In this document: positions 1-9,969 of the stretch, piece after piece | Layout: every line of letters starts with the position of its first letter | Numbering within the stretch: the stretch's first letter is position 1 | From: Lucifuga dentata | Taxonomy: Eukaryota > Chordata > Actinopteri > Ophidiiformes > Bythitidae | DNA length: 64,000 bases | NCBI GenBank assembly: GCA_014773175.1 | Contig: VXCM01002074.1 | Span: 1-64,000 of the forward strand | Direction of reading: 5' to 3' | Made by a program: the position numbers and the translations under genes | The notes under the pieces: generated by a model | Database searches by the model: none | What the model saw: only the letters and a program-made list of their open reading frames with translations | Told to the model about the DNA's origin: nothing

Positions 1-1382
1 AATACTGCATTTGTAGTACTCTTCCTTGGCATGAAACCATACTGCTGCTCAGAAATGCTGACTTCTTCCTTCAGTTCATGGATAGTATTCATACTCATTG
101 CTACTCTGTTCCCTCCATGTCCATTAACACCTTTCATATCACTACTTTACGATGCTGCAGTGCTCTGCGTGACTTGTTTAAAATAGAAGGATCTGAGTCA
201 TGAAAGAGCCTACAGGCCAGCCATTTACTTCTCTGTTTAATGGTGTTTGAGCAGCACTTTTACATGATCCTTAAAATGCACAGCAGCAGTGAAAATCTGG
301 CTGGGTTGGTTGGTGAAGGTGGAACACGGTGAAGATAGAGAGAAGGAGGACAAAGCTACCTCTGTCCTTGCTTGCCTTTTAACAGTCTGGCTGGTTTGAG
401 GTGAGCCATAGTCTGGCAGACTGCCATCTCCTCCTCTCTGGTTCAGTTGGTAATCATACATACATTTCAGCTTCTTCTTGTCATCTATTTGGGGATATGC
501 GGAGCTGATCCAACATAAATCAGTGTCCTTAGTCTATTCATCTCCATAGTCTGGTGTTGTGGAAGACTCAGTATAGCACATAATATCTCTGGTTTGTATA
601 ATTTGTTGATGTCAGTCTCAAAACCTGTATGATCTGTTACTTACATTCTGTGTAAGAACATATGTAATATACAGTATACTGTATATAGAACTGCCAGTAC
701 TTAGCTACTGTGTGCATGCTATGTGATATCTTTCATTATCTGCCTATGTTTCATCAGAGCAAATGACATATTTCTTATACCTGTTATTCAATATTCTATG
801 AATCTAATACCACATCTTACGGTGACAGACAAGACTGGAATCTTAAGGCAGGTTTATTTTATGGTAGGCATAAAAAGGCTTGAGGATCTCCTAAACAGAT
901 TGACTCATGGGATCATGAAAATAACCAGTAACACTTGTCATGTTTTTCAAATGAGGCAGCTGTGATTTTTAAATGCCCTTTGTATATTTGACCTGCTATG
1001 CAAAATGAAGCTAAATGTTTTGCTGCTGCAGTGCATACATGTGGATTTATAGGATTCTATTCAGAGCTGGTTTCAGCATTATCAGATTTCAGTTCTGTCA
1101 ACACCAACACTAACAAAGATTATGTATAGTTCAGAGTCTGAACTACATATGGTAAGAAATTAAAGTTTGTAGAGAGCATGTTTAGAGCTTCATAGTTCAT
1201 TACAAGTTATAGATAATTATTTTTTTTGAAAATCTATAAAGCTAAAGAAAAGAACAACTTAACTCATACAGTTTACTCCTTTCCTTGTCATCAGCTCCGT
1301 TGATGTCATGTCCTTCCCTCCTTTATCTCCCCTCTTTTCTATTTCTGTCATGTCTTTTCATCACTTTTTTTTTTCAACCCAG
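1..1382 (+). other. Intron 5' of the first visible glypican exon
   Basis: This AT-rich stretch lies directly upstream of the splice acceptor at 1381-1382. I searched it in three frames for the preceding glypican exon (the Cys-rich region before the FQ.CG motif) and found nothing convincing. It is therefore read as intron. The exons for the signal peptide and the N-terminal globular domain must lie left of the window. A long pyrimidine run at 1360-1380 leads into the acceptor. Confidence 0.6.
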
Positions 1383-1511
1383 TTGTTTCAGACATGTGGC
1401 AGCCCCAGAGAGGGAGGAACCAGCACCACAGGACTGGAAGATATCATGAAGAGAGGGAAGGTTATAGTGGAGGACAGGATTGGATCCAACAATAACAAAC
1501 TAGAGAAACTG
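1383..1511 (+). CDS. gpc1: Glypican exon A (stalk-proximal FQTCG segment)
   Basis: The exon has 43 codons, phase 0 at both ends. The acceptor is pyrimidine-rich ending AACCCAG and the donor is CTG|GTTAGT. It begins L-F-Q-T-C-G, matching the glypican FQ-x-CG motif, and ends KLEKL, which joins the next exon to give LEKLVSD. The middle part ([17 protein letters not shown]) corresponds to the poorly conserved linker that in mammalian glypicans carries the convertase-cleavage or basic region. A second possible acceptor (TTTCAG, ending at 1391) would shorten it by nine bases. I prefer the upstream one because it keeps LFQ. Confidence 0.85.
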
Positions 1512-4287
1512 GTTAGTGTTTACTTCTGAATCTTTGTTCTTGCTATTGCTCTCTAATGGCCTAATCAGTCCCATTTACACTGATGCTTTATGACGCAGGA
1601 GCCATTACTGATTATGGTCAATTAAATCCCTTTTGCTGTTCATTTCACCTTCACACAGAAAACTGTGGGATGATTACATTAGAATGAATGCTTGGATGGA
1701 TGAGTGGATCAAATGCATGAGTGCCTCAAATTATTGAGGAAGTAGTGGAGCTTTTCTTACTCACTTTCTCTTGTATGTTTTGTTTTTAAGTGTATCTTCA
1801 TGATGTGATTTTGGACAAGGTCATGAAAAGCTCATGAACATACTCTCATCAACTCTGCCTCAGGTTTCTGATGTATCTGGCAGATTGAGGGACATGCAGC
1901 CATACTGGGTTTCTCTTCCAAGTGTCCTCTGCAGTGACAGAGTGGCTACAGGAGCTGGGGCAGAGGAGAAGTGTTGGAATGGCATGAACCGTGCCAGGTA
2001 TCTACCATAAAGATATGGAGTAATGTATTGCAAAATATGATATCTCAAAGGACCATACCAGTGATCGTGCATGTTTAAGCCTATAATCCGCATATATGTT
2101 ACATTACTGACAATTTCCAAAACATAAACTGTATTTTAGTTTTCCTGTTATTTTTCAAATCCTCTAGTCTTTCAGAATCAAATGTTCAGGTGATACACTA
2201 AAATTCAATGTTTTGCCTTCTTATGCACAATTATAAAATGCACAGTTGTTTTAATTTCTCGATGAAATCCGTCTTCTCCTGGGGCTATTCCCAAGCAGAG
2301 ATATATATTGCCTTGGATCAGTTAAATGAAGTTACTTAGACAAAAAAATCGACATGAAGTCTTTACAAGTTGATTTTTATAGTATACGGAATGAACTGAA
2401 ACCAATGGCAGTCAGGAAGAAAGAAAAAAGAAATTCTGAAATTTACAGCCAACGTATATTTTGGGAAATTATCACTAACGTTATGTGTATGTGGATTGTA
2501 TTTACTGGTCTCAAACATGCATGATCGGCGGTATGCTCCTTTAAAGTGTAAAAATGGACACATAATCTTCCAAAACGACTGCTATGAATTTATCACACAA
2601 GATGGATTACTACTGAGATGGTGAGTCATCTCAAGACTATTGCTAACAAAACAGATGTTGTTTTGGAATGCTGTCAACTACATTTACAGGGATTAATGGT
2701 GATGAGAAGTGTGAGATTATGTATTTCACCTCTGAAGTGTGTGCATATTTTGTGACAGATACCTTCCGGAGGTGATGGGTGATGGCCTTGCCAGCCAGAT
2801 CAACAACCCTGAAGTGGAAATTGACATTACTAAGCCAGACATGACAATACGCCAACAGATAATGCAGCTGAAAATCATGACCCACCGCCTAAAGAATGCT
2901 CTCAATGGCAATGATGTGGACTTCCAAGACACGAGTGAGTACATTTACCTGGGCACACATGGGGAGTCTCTCTCATAGTGCTTCTATGACAAAAAAAAAA
3001 AATTGCTTCCAAGGACCATTCAAGAGAAACATCNTCTCTCATAGTGCTTCTATGACAAAAAAAAAAAATTGCTTCCAAGGACCATTCAAGAGAAACATCA
3101 AGATTGAGGCTGCTTACACATGAGCAGTGGTGAAATTACACTATGGTAAGCATCGCTCACCTCACTGCCCACACATGCGATGCTCTGTGCTTTGCTCAGC
3201 GCAACACAAAGCAAGACAACACACATAATCAAGAAAGGCCATTAGCTTTGGATGGCTGTTACCTACATCCAAAGTTAACTCCAAATGTTATGTTAGTAGC
3301 TAATGTAACATTTCAATTATGAGCAGTTTAAAAGCCCTGGTAACCCTGTCTTACTGCTGACATTTCACCATGCAATTGCCTTTTGGTTCAGATCATGGTT
3401 TAATTTTACATTTGTTATGTTACTGTTTACAGTACATGACACATTTTGTCACAGCTACTTACTGTAGGTCATACACAGCTATTTCCTCATTGGCTGCTTG
3501 TTGAAAAGATCACAGGCAAACTGGTCAACGTTGAATTTGGTGAAACTTTGAGCAGAGTGGAAAAGTGAAGAATCCGGATGTGAATCCGAGGTTGAGAGGC
3601 ACTGCTCAAATCCATAGTAAAGAATGGGCCGCCCAGTGTAGTGAATATACTGTATGCCGCTGCTCATATGCAAGAAACTGAAGATTAATCTTTCAACAAG
3701 CCTGATTCTGTCCATATGAGGAGTTAGCACACTTGTATCTAAATAAGCTACATCAACTCTCTAAGTGGCAAAAGGCAGTACTATTTTGGAATTTAGCTGA
3801 AGTTATGTTAGGAAAAAAAAATGTTTGACCTAAATAGAATGTTGTTTTGAATAATTGAGGTCATATTTTGTCCCACATTATGTAAATAACATTGGATGAT
3901 CATTTTTTTTCTTAGCTTGCACCTGGGCAGTCAACCTTGTATTTGGTTGCTGTTACATAAGCAAACATACCCGTGTATGTGGCAATCATATGATTCTGTT
4001 AATTCTATACATATAGCAGCAACATGTGTACATTTTATAAGTGTTGTACCATTCTGCTTATGTCCTTAACCTGTTCTGTAGGTGATGATGTGAGCGGTTC
4101 AGGAAGTGGCATGTGTGCTGATGACATCTGTTCCCGGGCCCCACGCCTCATAGTCCCTATCACTGACCGACCCAAACTCTATGTCCACGTTCCAGAAAGC
4201 AAGAAGGTGGAAAGCTTGGCAAACCAGAATCTCCCCTGCATCACCGTTTACCTGCTTTCAGTGGTTGTGTTGCTGCTTCGACGATAG
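1383..4287 (+). CDS. gpc1: Glypican-1-like heparan sulfate proteoglycan, C-terminal part (4 exons, 5' end outside window)
   Basis: Joined exons are 1383-1511, 1864-1997, 2759-2934 and 4082-4287, giving 645 bp and 214 residues plus stop. Splice phases agree at every junction (0, 2, 1). Glypicans are GPI-anchored cell-surface proteoglycans that bind FGF, Wnt, Hedgehog and Slit ligands through heparan sulfate. Visible hallmarks: [31 protein letters not shown], the [20 protein letters not shown] block, [13 protein letters not shown], three Ser-Gly dipeptides at residues 151-156 of the visible part, a CADDICSR segment, and a hydrophobic tail ([16 protein letters not shown]) ending in RR, typical of a GPI-attachment signal. 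The block through QLKIMT and the CxDDxCSR segment fit glypican-1 better than glypican-4 or -6. Human GPC2 is more diverged, but a fish gpc2 cannot be excluded. The visible length is close to the corresponding end of human GPC1. Family call very sure; paralogue call moderate. Confidence 0.9.
1864..1997 (+). CDS. gpc1: Glypican exon B (Cys-rich segment, KCWNGM)
   Basis: Acceptor CTCTGCCTCAG, donor CCAG|GTATCT. The exon is 134 bp, entering in phase 0 and leaving in phase 2, so that AG|A makes the Arg before YLPEV. It encodes [18 protein letters not shown] and on to a conserved LCSD cysteine and KCWNGMNRA. Glypican-1 has the same order (LVSEAK...FWISLP...LCSE...RCWNGMARG). The two cysteines belong to the 14-Cys glypican set. 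Confidence 0.92.
1998..2758 (+). other. Glypican intron holding a palindromic MITE-like element
   Basis: This intron lies between exons B and C. About 500 of its 761 bases are the inverted-repeat element described at 2047-2542. Nothing else recognisable is seen. Confidence 0.75.
2047..2542. mobile_element. Non-autonomous long-TIR element, copy 1 (in glypican intron)
   Basis: The left end AAAGGACCATACCAGTGATC and the reverse complement of the right end, AAAGGAGCATACCGCCGATC, form terminal inverted repeats that continue inward (CATGTTTAAGCC against CATGTTTGAGACC). Internal blocks such as AAGTTGATTTTTATAG and TCAAATGTTCAGGTGATACA recur in the copies at 7749-8516 and 61979-62527. No transposase reading frame is present. 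The superfamily is unknown to me: I could not settle a target-site duplication, although a TA or TTAA-type site is possible from the TTAAAG edge. Confidence 0.7.
2759..2934 (+). CDS. gpc1: Glypican exon C ([10 protein letters not shown] ... DVDFQDT)
   Basis: Acceptor TTGTGACAG, donor ACGA|GTGAGT (near consensus). The exon is 176 bp: one base completing Arg, 58 codons, then one base of Ser. It encodes the most conserved glypican C-terminal block, with [13 protein letters not shown] followed by [19 protein letters not shown] and [10 protein letters not shown]. This segment is almost identical to glypican-1 as I know it and clearly different from the glypican-4/6 version (MALRVMT). An assembly duplication starts only 35 bp after the donor (see the N at 3034). 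Confidence 0.95.
2935..4081 (+). other. Last glypican intron
   Basis: Apart from the duplicated join at 2969-3099, this intron holds only moderately complex sequence. The stretch 3480-3730 stays open on the minus strand for 83 codons (ending FNKQPMRK), but I do not recognise it. It could be an old repeat remnant. Confidence 0.6.
2969..3099. repeat. 65-bp exact tandem duplication around a single N (assembly join)
   Basis: Bases 2969-3033 are repeated exactly at 3035-3099, with N at 3034 as the only separator. Even the 12-A homopolymer has the same length in both copies. This is what abutted overlapping contig ends look like. It lies inside the glypican intron between exons C and D, so it does not disturb the coding sequence. 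Confidence 0.85.
4082..4287 (+). CDS. gpc1: Glypican terminal exon (Ser-Gly GAG sites and GPI signal)
   Basis: Acceptor CTGTTCTGTAG; entry phase 1 gives Ser, then [18 protein letters not shown]. Three Ser-Gly dipeptides next to Asp residues form the heparan sulfate attachment cluster. A hydrophilic linker with [13 protein letters not shown] precedes the hydrophobic tail of about 16 residues, rich in Val and Leu, ending LLLRR and TAG at 4285-4287. The omega site is probably within the small or polar residues before NLPC, but the exact residue cannot be fixed by eye. Confidence 0.9.
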
Positions 4288-4830
4288 GGGAATCTACGAA
4301 CTGGGACTGAATTTGGGACACTGGGGGGGTGGAGAAAAGATGAAAGGCAGGGAGGAGAAGTTGGGGGTTAGTTATTTTGCCAAAACGAATATAAAGATAT
4401 AAAAGTACTTGGATGAACTTTCTTTTAGTTTTGGATTACAACAAAATGGAATTACAAATATTCATAGATGTTTTGGCTCTGCTCTTGTCCGTTATTTCAT
4501 GCTATATTATGACACCATTAGAGCTGGTCTTTTTGCATCTTCTAATATTTTATTTCTGGTGTTTGGGTTCTCTGAGATTATATATGTAAGACATAAATGA
4601 CTATATTGCAAACAGTAAGTTGGTGTTGACACCACAGGGAGAGGAAAGAGAGGACTGGACTTTGCAGTGGTGATGATCCAGATTTTTTTTTTTTTTATTC
4701 CACTCCTTTAAAACAATATTTGTGTTCTGTAGAATTATTTATTTATTCACAGCCCCAGAGTGGTTTCACTACAGAAAAGGTATACAAACCACCAATTCAA
4801 ATTAAATAAAGTATTAATGGCTTTTAAAGG
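4288..4830 (+). other. Putative glypican 3' UTR with poly(A) signal
   Basis: This is non-coding sequence after the stop codon at 4285-4287. The first good poly(A) hexamer, AATAAA, is at 4805-4810 within ATTAAATAAAGTATT. A poly-T run at 4683-4697 lies within it. The true cleavage site may be further downstream, because fish glypican 3' UTRs can be long. Confidence 0.4.
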
Positions 4831-6429
4831 AGGTTAATCTGGACAACACAAACCTCTTAAATGCATTAAGCTCACAACATCATCACACTTACACCCACTC
4901 ACTCACAGAGAGGATGAGAGCACGCTGCGTCAGCACTTTCCACCATTTCATCACGTAAGCTGTAATAATAGCCGTGATCACACTCACAGACACGATCATC
5001 TACTGTGGGAGTAATGTGACCCATACACCAATCTGTCTATCCACTCATTCCTGCATTCTCCATGCCCTGCCCTGCTGAGGCAAATCCCTCTCTCTCCCCA
5101 GGCCCTGCTGGCAATGTAGGATCAGATCAGGATTTTGGTGTACGCAAAAGGCATGTTAGCTAGACCAGGTCTCAGATGACAGTACCTTCCCACTATAGAG
5201 CACTGTATGGGGAATGGGGATGTCAGTTTAAGACTGTCTAACAGCCAAGGGTTAACAGTTTGTGACATTGGAATCATGACTATATCCTGTACACAGAAGC
5301 AGAAACCATGCTGGCAAGGAGCACATTTTTTGTTCATTTCTTTTATGTGCACAGCAAAGCAAAAATATAATCTGCATAATTTGTGCTCCATGCAAAGACC
5401 TCGTCTCCCTATGATTAGCAACCTGCAGTGATTTCTGTCATCAGTGATCTAGGTCAGGGTAAGTGCCACACCTTGGATAGCATGAACTGTACTATACCTA
5501 TTTGTTCCATTGCAGACGGTGCACATAATTTTCATGGCCCTTAAGAATCAGGCATTTGTACTGGCCAGAACACTGTATTCTATATCTGTGTTTCTCTGTA
5601 TTTCTTTCATATCTGCCTTACATTTTTCTGTACCTCCTCTATGTCAGTGCCACTTTCTTCCCACCCCCTACTCTTTCTTCCCCCTCCTCCTACTCATCAT
5701 TTATAATGACCTTTAAAGTGTTCCCCATGCTTCTACATGACGGCGAGGCAATGTGACAATGACACAGTGCTTCGTTACATATCAGCCTTACTGGGAAAGA
5801 TGTGGGAGCACAGTGTAAGGCTTTTCCTGATGAGAAGCTTGTTGGGAGGAAATATGTACCACATTTTAATTCAAAGAAATGTCAGAGCTCTCATTCAAGA
5901 ATGCTTTGTGCAGGGTGAAGGGACAGTGATTGCATGCATATTTGTGTATGGGTGTGGCTGTGTGTGTATGCATGTGCTTGTGGGTGGATGTGTGTATTTG
6001 TCATTTTAGGATAGAGTGAAGACTCATTTACAAGCCTTTTTCAAATCATGTTTGGAGGACTCAGAGTATTGAAATGTACAGGATAACAAATCGCAGCAGT
6101 TGAAGATTAATATAGTTTCTTTTTCACAAATTAAAATTTCAAACTAATAATAATGCTTAGTCTGTATTGATGGTATTTGCACTTGTTAATATTGTAAATG
6201 GCAGTGAATTGCTACAAATTAGGAGGATACAAGTGAACGTGCTTTATGTACAGCATTGCTTGCACACTATGTGCGCCTATACATATGATAATCCTGCAGA
6301 TCTGGTTAAATAGCTGTGGCATGAGATCAAAGTTTGTTGGATATGGTTCCTCAACTGCTCTGATGGGTGAGCTTTACAGGTCAATGGTATTTTGTTCTTT
6401 TCCATAGTGTTAAACAATGAATGCTATGT

Positions 6430-6431
<2 letters not shown>
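4831..6431. other. Intergenic, no recognised gene
   Basis: Unique-looking sequence with no coding signal. A pyrimidine-rich patch lies at 5635-5695 and an irregular TG-rich patch at 5940-6000. Confidence 0.5.
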
Positions 6432-6461
<30 letters not shown>

Positions 6462-6464
6462 GCA
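6432..6464. repeat. (GT)n(GC)n compound microsatellite
   Basis: About 10 GT units pass directly into about 6 GC units. Alternating purine-pyrimidine of this kind favours Z-DNA. The GC part is copied again after the N at 6519. Confidence 0.9.
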
Positions 6465-6586
6465 TGTGCATGCATGTCTATGTATGTGTCTGTTTCTCCA
6501 TTGGTCCCTAGTTAAGAANGCGCGCGCGCGCATGTGCATGCATGTCTATGTATGTGTCTGTTTCTCCATTGGTCCCTAGTTAAGAA
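6452..6586. repeat. 67-bp exact duplication around a single N (assembly join)
   Basis: Bases 6452-6518 and 6520-6586 are identical (starting in the GC run and ending CCCTAGTTAAGAA), with one N between them. This is interpreted as unmerged overlapping contig ends. Confidence 0.85.
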
Positions 6587-7600
6587 ATCTGCCTGTGACT
6601 GCCTTTAACACTTTGTTTAGGGTTGGGGTCAGTTCAGTGATTTAAAAAGAGAGATAATGATATTAGAAGTTCCAGTAAAAATGCATTTTTAAATAGTGAA
6701 CAAAATAGCAATAGCATCAAATGGGTCTCCTTTTTTGTGACCCTTTATTAAAGTCTGAATATGAATGTGAAAGTACAAGGTATGGCTTGTGACGAATAAG
6801 AAATGACTCCAACTGTGATGGTGACATTCCAGTTTAAAGACACTATAACAATTTTATACTCACAGCTTCAGTTTCAATGACTGCGTCACAATGTTGTCGG
6901 CTGAAATTTGCACAACCCTCCTTCTCTCCTCCTTCACCTTTTGATCTCATTAATTTGTTGCTCAAGTCTCCCTCCCTTTTATAAAAGCTGCACTTTTATG
7001 AGGCCAATAAATGGCATTGTCTGCACAGAGACATCACAAGATGGTCAATCAATACGTGAATCAACACCTTCCAGAAACGACTATTGATTAGGGATGTGTG
7101 TGTATGCAGATTGATAGGGCCCAGCAAGATGTCTCTTGTTCGACTATAGCAAAATAGTGTAAACACACAATGCCTCTAAGTATGAGAGGAAGCAGGAAGG
7201 AGAGTACTTCAGAGCGCTGAAAATTAGCTCCACAATCCTGTCCTCATTCTTTAAGTGGAGAAAATACAAAACTGATTGTCTAACCGAGCATTTAAAAACA
7301 ACTTTCCTCTACACTGAGTTGAATGTGGCAGGCATTTCTGAAAGGTGCCAATTTATGAGGAAAAAAAAGTACTTTTAAATATCTTTTTTTTAAATTGTTT
7401 TATCTTTTTTGTTGTTGTTGTCAGAAATCTATGGAGAGTTGTGGTCATGGTTAAGATCAATGACAGAAAAAGATTGAAAACTACAAATGTCTCATTTGCT
7501 GTTGTTCTGAAATCTTGTGTCAATTATATACATTGTAAGATTTTCAAGATGCCTGCGTCCAATTTCTTTTAACACAGTGGTGGGTGTACTTTTACTGTAT

Positions 7601-7601
<1 letters not shown>
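6587..7601. other. Intergenic, no recognised gene
   Basis: AT-rich sequence. I see no coding exon, RNA gene or clear repeat here beyond short homopolymers. Confidence 0.5.
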
Positions 7602-7647
<46 letters not shown>

Positions 7648-7658
7648 CGCGTGTGTGT
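7602..7658. repeat. (GT)n microsatellite with GC interruptions
   Basis: A run of GT repeats interrupted by two CGCG blocks. It directly precedes the hairpin at 7670-7739. Confidence 0.9.
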
Positions 7659-7669
7659 TTGACATTTAC

Positions 7670-7739
7670 AACTCAAAATCTCTGTCATCTTACTAAAACG
7701 TATGATTACATTACAGTAAGATGACAGACATTTTGAGTT
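7670..7739. mobile_element. Small 25-bp-arm inverted repeat (mini-MITE or hairpin)
   Basis: The arms 7670-7694 and 7715-7739 are reverse complements at 24 of 25 positions (core AGTAAGATGACAG), with a 20-nt AT-rich loop. This could be a tiny MITE or the result of a local inverted duplication. A pre-miRNA is conceivable from the shape, but nothing else supports it. Confidence 0.55.
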
Positions 7740-7748
7740 CCTTCTCTT

Positions 7749-8516
7749 AAATTACTATACCACTGTTTTGCATTTTTGAGCTTCATATATTAAATTTTCA
7801 TACACTTAATGTGAATGATAATCATTCCCCAAAGCATGCTACTGGAATGGTGAATTTAAAAAATGTATTTCCTACCTTCCAGACTGCCATTGGTTTTAGT
7901 TCATTCTGGTACGCTATTAAAATCAACTTGTTGATACNACCTTCCAGACTGCCATTGGTTTTAGTTCATTCTGGTACGCTATTAAAATCAACTTGTTGAT
8001 ACTTTGAAACGTTCTTAGGATAGGTAATCCATCATCACGAACAAGGCGTATATTCAGGTAGTTTTCAAAGTTATGTAATTTTAGTATTTAAGGATAATAA
8101 AAAGCGCAGAGTGATCTGAAAATGCTTCCCAGTGGTGCATTCGAGCACTGTAGTGAAGAACTGACAACAGGAAGCATTTTCAGATCACTCCTCGCTTTTT
8201 ATTGCACTTAAACAGTAAAATTACGTAACTTAGAAAAAAAAAAAGCTGAGCACACTTCTCGTTCACAATGATGGATTAAGAACGTTTCAAGTATCAACAA
8301 GTTGATTTTAATAGTGTACTAGAATGAACTGAAATCAATGGTGGTCTGGAAGGGAGGAGGTCTGGAAGGGAGGAGGTCTGGAAGGTGGGAATTTTTTTTT
8401 TTTTTAATTCACTGTTCCAGTAGTACGCTTTGGGAAATGGTTGTCAGTAATGTTACCTTATGAAAATTGAATATATTAGGCTCAAACACGCAAAATGGCT
8501 GGTATGGTCCTTTAAA
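7749..8516. mobile_element. Fold-back element with ~340-bp inverted arms, copy 2 of the long-TIR family
   Basis: The left arm (7749-8129) and right arm (8170-8516) are imperfect reverse complements along their whole length around a 40-nt loop. Matching anchors are TACTATACCA / TGGTATGGTCC at the tips, CTTCCAGACTGCCATTGG / CAATGGTGGTCTGGAAG, ATTAAAATCAACTTGTTGAT and its complement, and GTGATCTGAAAATGCTTCC and its complement at the centre. No coding capacity. The left arm contains the artificial 64-bp duplication at 7874-8002. The right arm contains three 15-bp tandem units (GTCTGGAAGGGAGGA) near 8344-8386. Related copies lie at 2047 and 61979. Confidence 0.85.
7874..8002. repeat. 64-bp exact duplication around a single N (assembly join)
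   Basis: Bases 7874-7937 equal 7939-8002, with N at 7938. It falls inside the left arm of the fold-back element, where the right arm has only one counterpart. The duplication is therefore not part of the element. Confidence 0.9.
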
Positions 8517-8638
8517 GATTTTAAGTTGTCTGGGTCTAAGGCATCAAAGCAGCCTCAAACCAGGATGCTCTCTTCACAGTGCTTCAAGGTTGGGAATGAG
8601 GTTTTGATCTTGGGCGCACGCACAGTGCATTTAACCTA

Positions 8639-9064
8639 CAGTGCCCTCCACAAATATTGGCATATTTGGTAAACTAAAAAGCAAAATGGGATGTGAAAAA
8701 AAAATGGTGGTGTCTGATCATAGTTTTGGAGACTTTCTGATCCCAAGACCCAACAAACATCTGTAATTCTCCAGGCTGTGATGCTTGGAGATTCTTTGGC
8801 CACTCATACCACCATCCTCACTGTGCGTGGGGTCAGTATAGACACGTCCTGTTCCAGGCTGATTTAGAAAAATTAGTTGTTTCACAATAAGAACTTCTTT
8901 TTCTTGTTGATTATTTTACTTTAATTAAAGGTACTATATTTATTAGTATTTTGAATGAAAGATCAAGAGAATAAACAGACATTTTTTTTTCACCATCCAT
9001 TTTGCTTTTATTTACCAAGTGTTGGGTTGTCTCAAAACTGCCCTTAGAAAATGTGGATGGACTG
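8639..9064. mobile_element. Tc1/mariner-like non-autonomous element
   Basis: Flanked by TA dinucleotides (8637-8638 and 9065-9066). The left end CAGTGCCCTCCACAAATAT and the complement of the right end, CAGTCCATCCACATTTTC, are inverted repeats. They continue further in with TTGGTAAA...AAAGCAAAATGG and GTGAAAAAAAAATG on both sides. The interior (CTCCAGGCTGTGATGCTTGG, GATTCTTTGGCCACTC) resembles a fish Tc1-like family, but at about 426 bp it cannot encode a transposase. This is a deletion derivative. Confidence 0.75.
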
Positions 9065-9081
9065 TATCTATATGTTGAAGC

Positions 9082-9231
9082 ATGTGCCACGCAGAGCTGA
9101 GAAGCTGCAGATTTTCATTCCAACCAACCTATTTGCACCTCACCCCCAATCAGAGAAGAAGCTAATCAGTGAATTCAGCTGGTGAAAGGTTTGGTTGAAC
9201 TGAAAACCTGCAGCCTCTTAGCCCCACATGG
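9082..9231. mobile_element. Short palindromic MITE-like repeat (CTGCAGRTTTTCATTCCAACC family)
   Basis: The left arm ATGTGCCACGCAGAGCTGAG, then CTGCAGATTTTCATTCCAAC, pairs with the right arm. The complement of the right arm reads CATGTGGGGCTAAGAGGCTG, then CAGGTTTTCAGTTCAACC. The centre is CACCTCACCCCCAATCAG. This repeat type is widespread in fish. A degenerate relative is at 43830-43955. Confidence 0.6.
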
Positions 9232-9666
9232 AAGTGGATTGTACACCCATGCCTGAGTCCAATAGTGTCTGCTGTTGGTGAAGCAGCACATATCATCTGC
9301 TTAATACTGCCACCTAAAAGGGGCAATGTGCTCCAATGATTATGTCATAGATGACAGCTGCTATCTGGTCTTGCCACTCAGGAGAAACTGCCACATGTTC
9401 AGAACAGTGAGTGCTTTGTCTTGTCTCTGTCTAGACACTGAAATGATCGTCTCCTCCATGGTCGTTTTAACAAGCTACTGTATGTTTTAGTGAGGCCGTA
9501 TGGGAGATTGACAGTGCGTTTTTCACGTACAGTAGTACTAATCATAAAAACACACCTAATATGTCTGTGAAAGCTAAAAGATTTTGTGGTTGTAGTGCAG
9601 AACATTAATGTTTCCATGTTTGTCATCAGGATACAAATCATGTAAGTGAAAAGATGAGAAAAGATT
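9232..9666. other. Intergenic, no recognised gene
   Basis: No coding signal that I can support. The open minus-strand stretch 9399-9671 has no recognisable motif. Confidence 0.45.
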
Positions 9667-9969
9667 GACAATATCTAATCTGGATCTTCTTCTTCTTTTC
9701 CTTTCGGCTTTCCCTTCAGGGGTCACCACAGCGAATCATCTGCCTCCATCTAACCCTATCCTCTGCCTCCTCTTCTCTCACACCAACTAACTTCATGTCC
9801 TCTTTCACTACATCCATAAATCTCCTCTTTGGTCTTCCTCTAGGCCTCCTGCCTGGCAGTTCCAACCTCAGCATCCTTCTACACCTTTTCTCCACCCATT
9901 CCAACCTGCTTGCACACGTTCCACCCATTCCAACCTGCTTGCACATGTTAGACAATATCTAATCTGGAT
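9667..9969 (-). mobile_element. Truncated, internally deleted LINE copy with 19-bp TSD
   Basis: The 19-bp target-site duplication GACAATATCTAATCTGGAT is exact at 9667-9685 and 9951-9969. The 265-bp body between is on the minus strand: its 3' end carries the stop codon after RCGDP and a (GAA)n tail (seen as CTTCTTCTT at 9686). The encoded C-terminus RRMLRLELPGRRPRGRPKRR, followed by FMDVVKEDMKLVG to RCGDP, is identical to the copy at 15292-15884. About 300 bp present there (roughly 15382-15685) are missing here. A 29-bp unit (TCCACCCATTCC...) is present twice at 9891-9948. Confidence 0.85.

Noticed and set aside
237..461. Open frames of 60-100 codons throughout the window on both strands
   Set aside because: Apart from the glypican exons, the LINE fragments and the signal-peptide exon, they lack motifs, splice signals and frame-specific composition. 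Many overlap frames on the other strand or run through microsatellites.
2969..3099. Biological tandem duplication in the glypican intron
   Set aside because: The copies are exact and separated only by N, the same as five other sites; an assembly join explains all of them.
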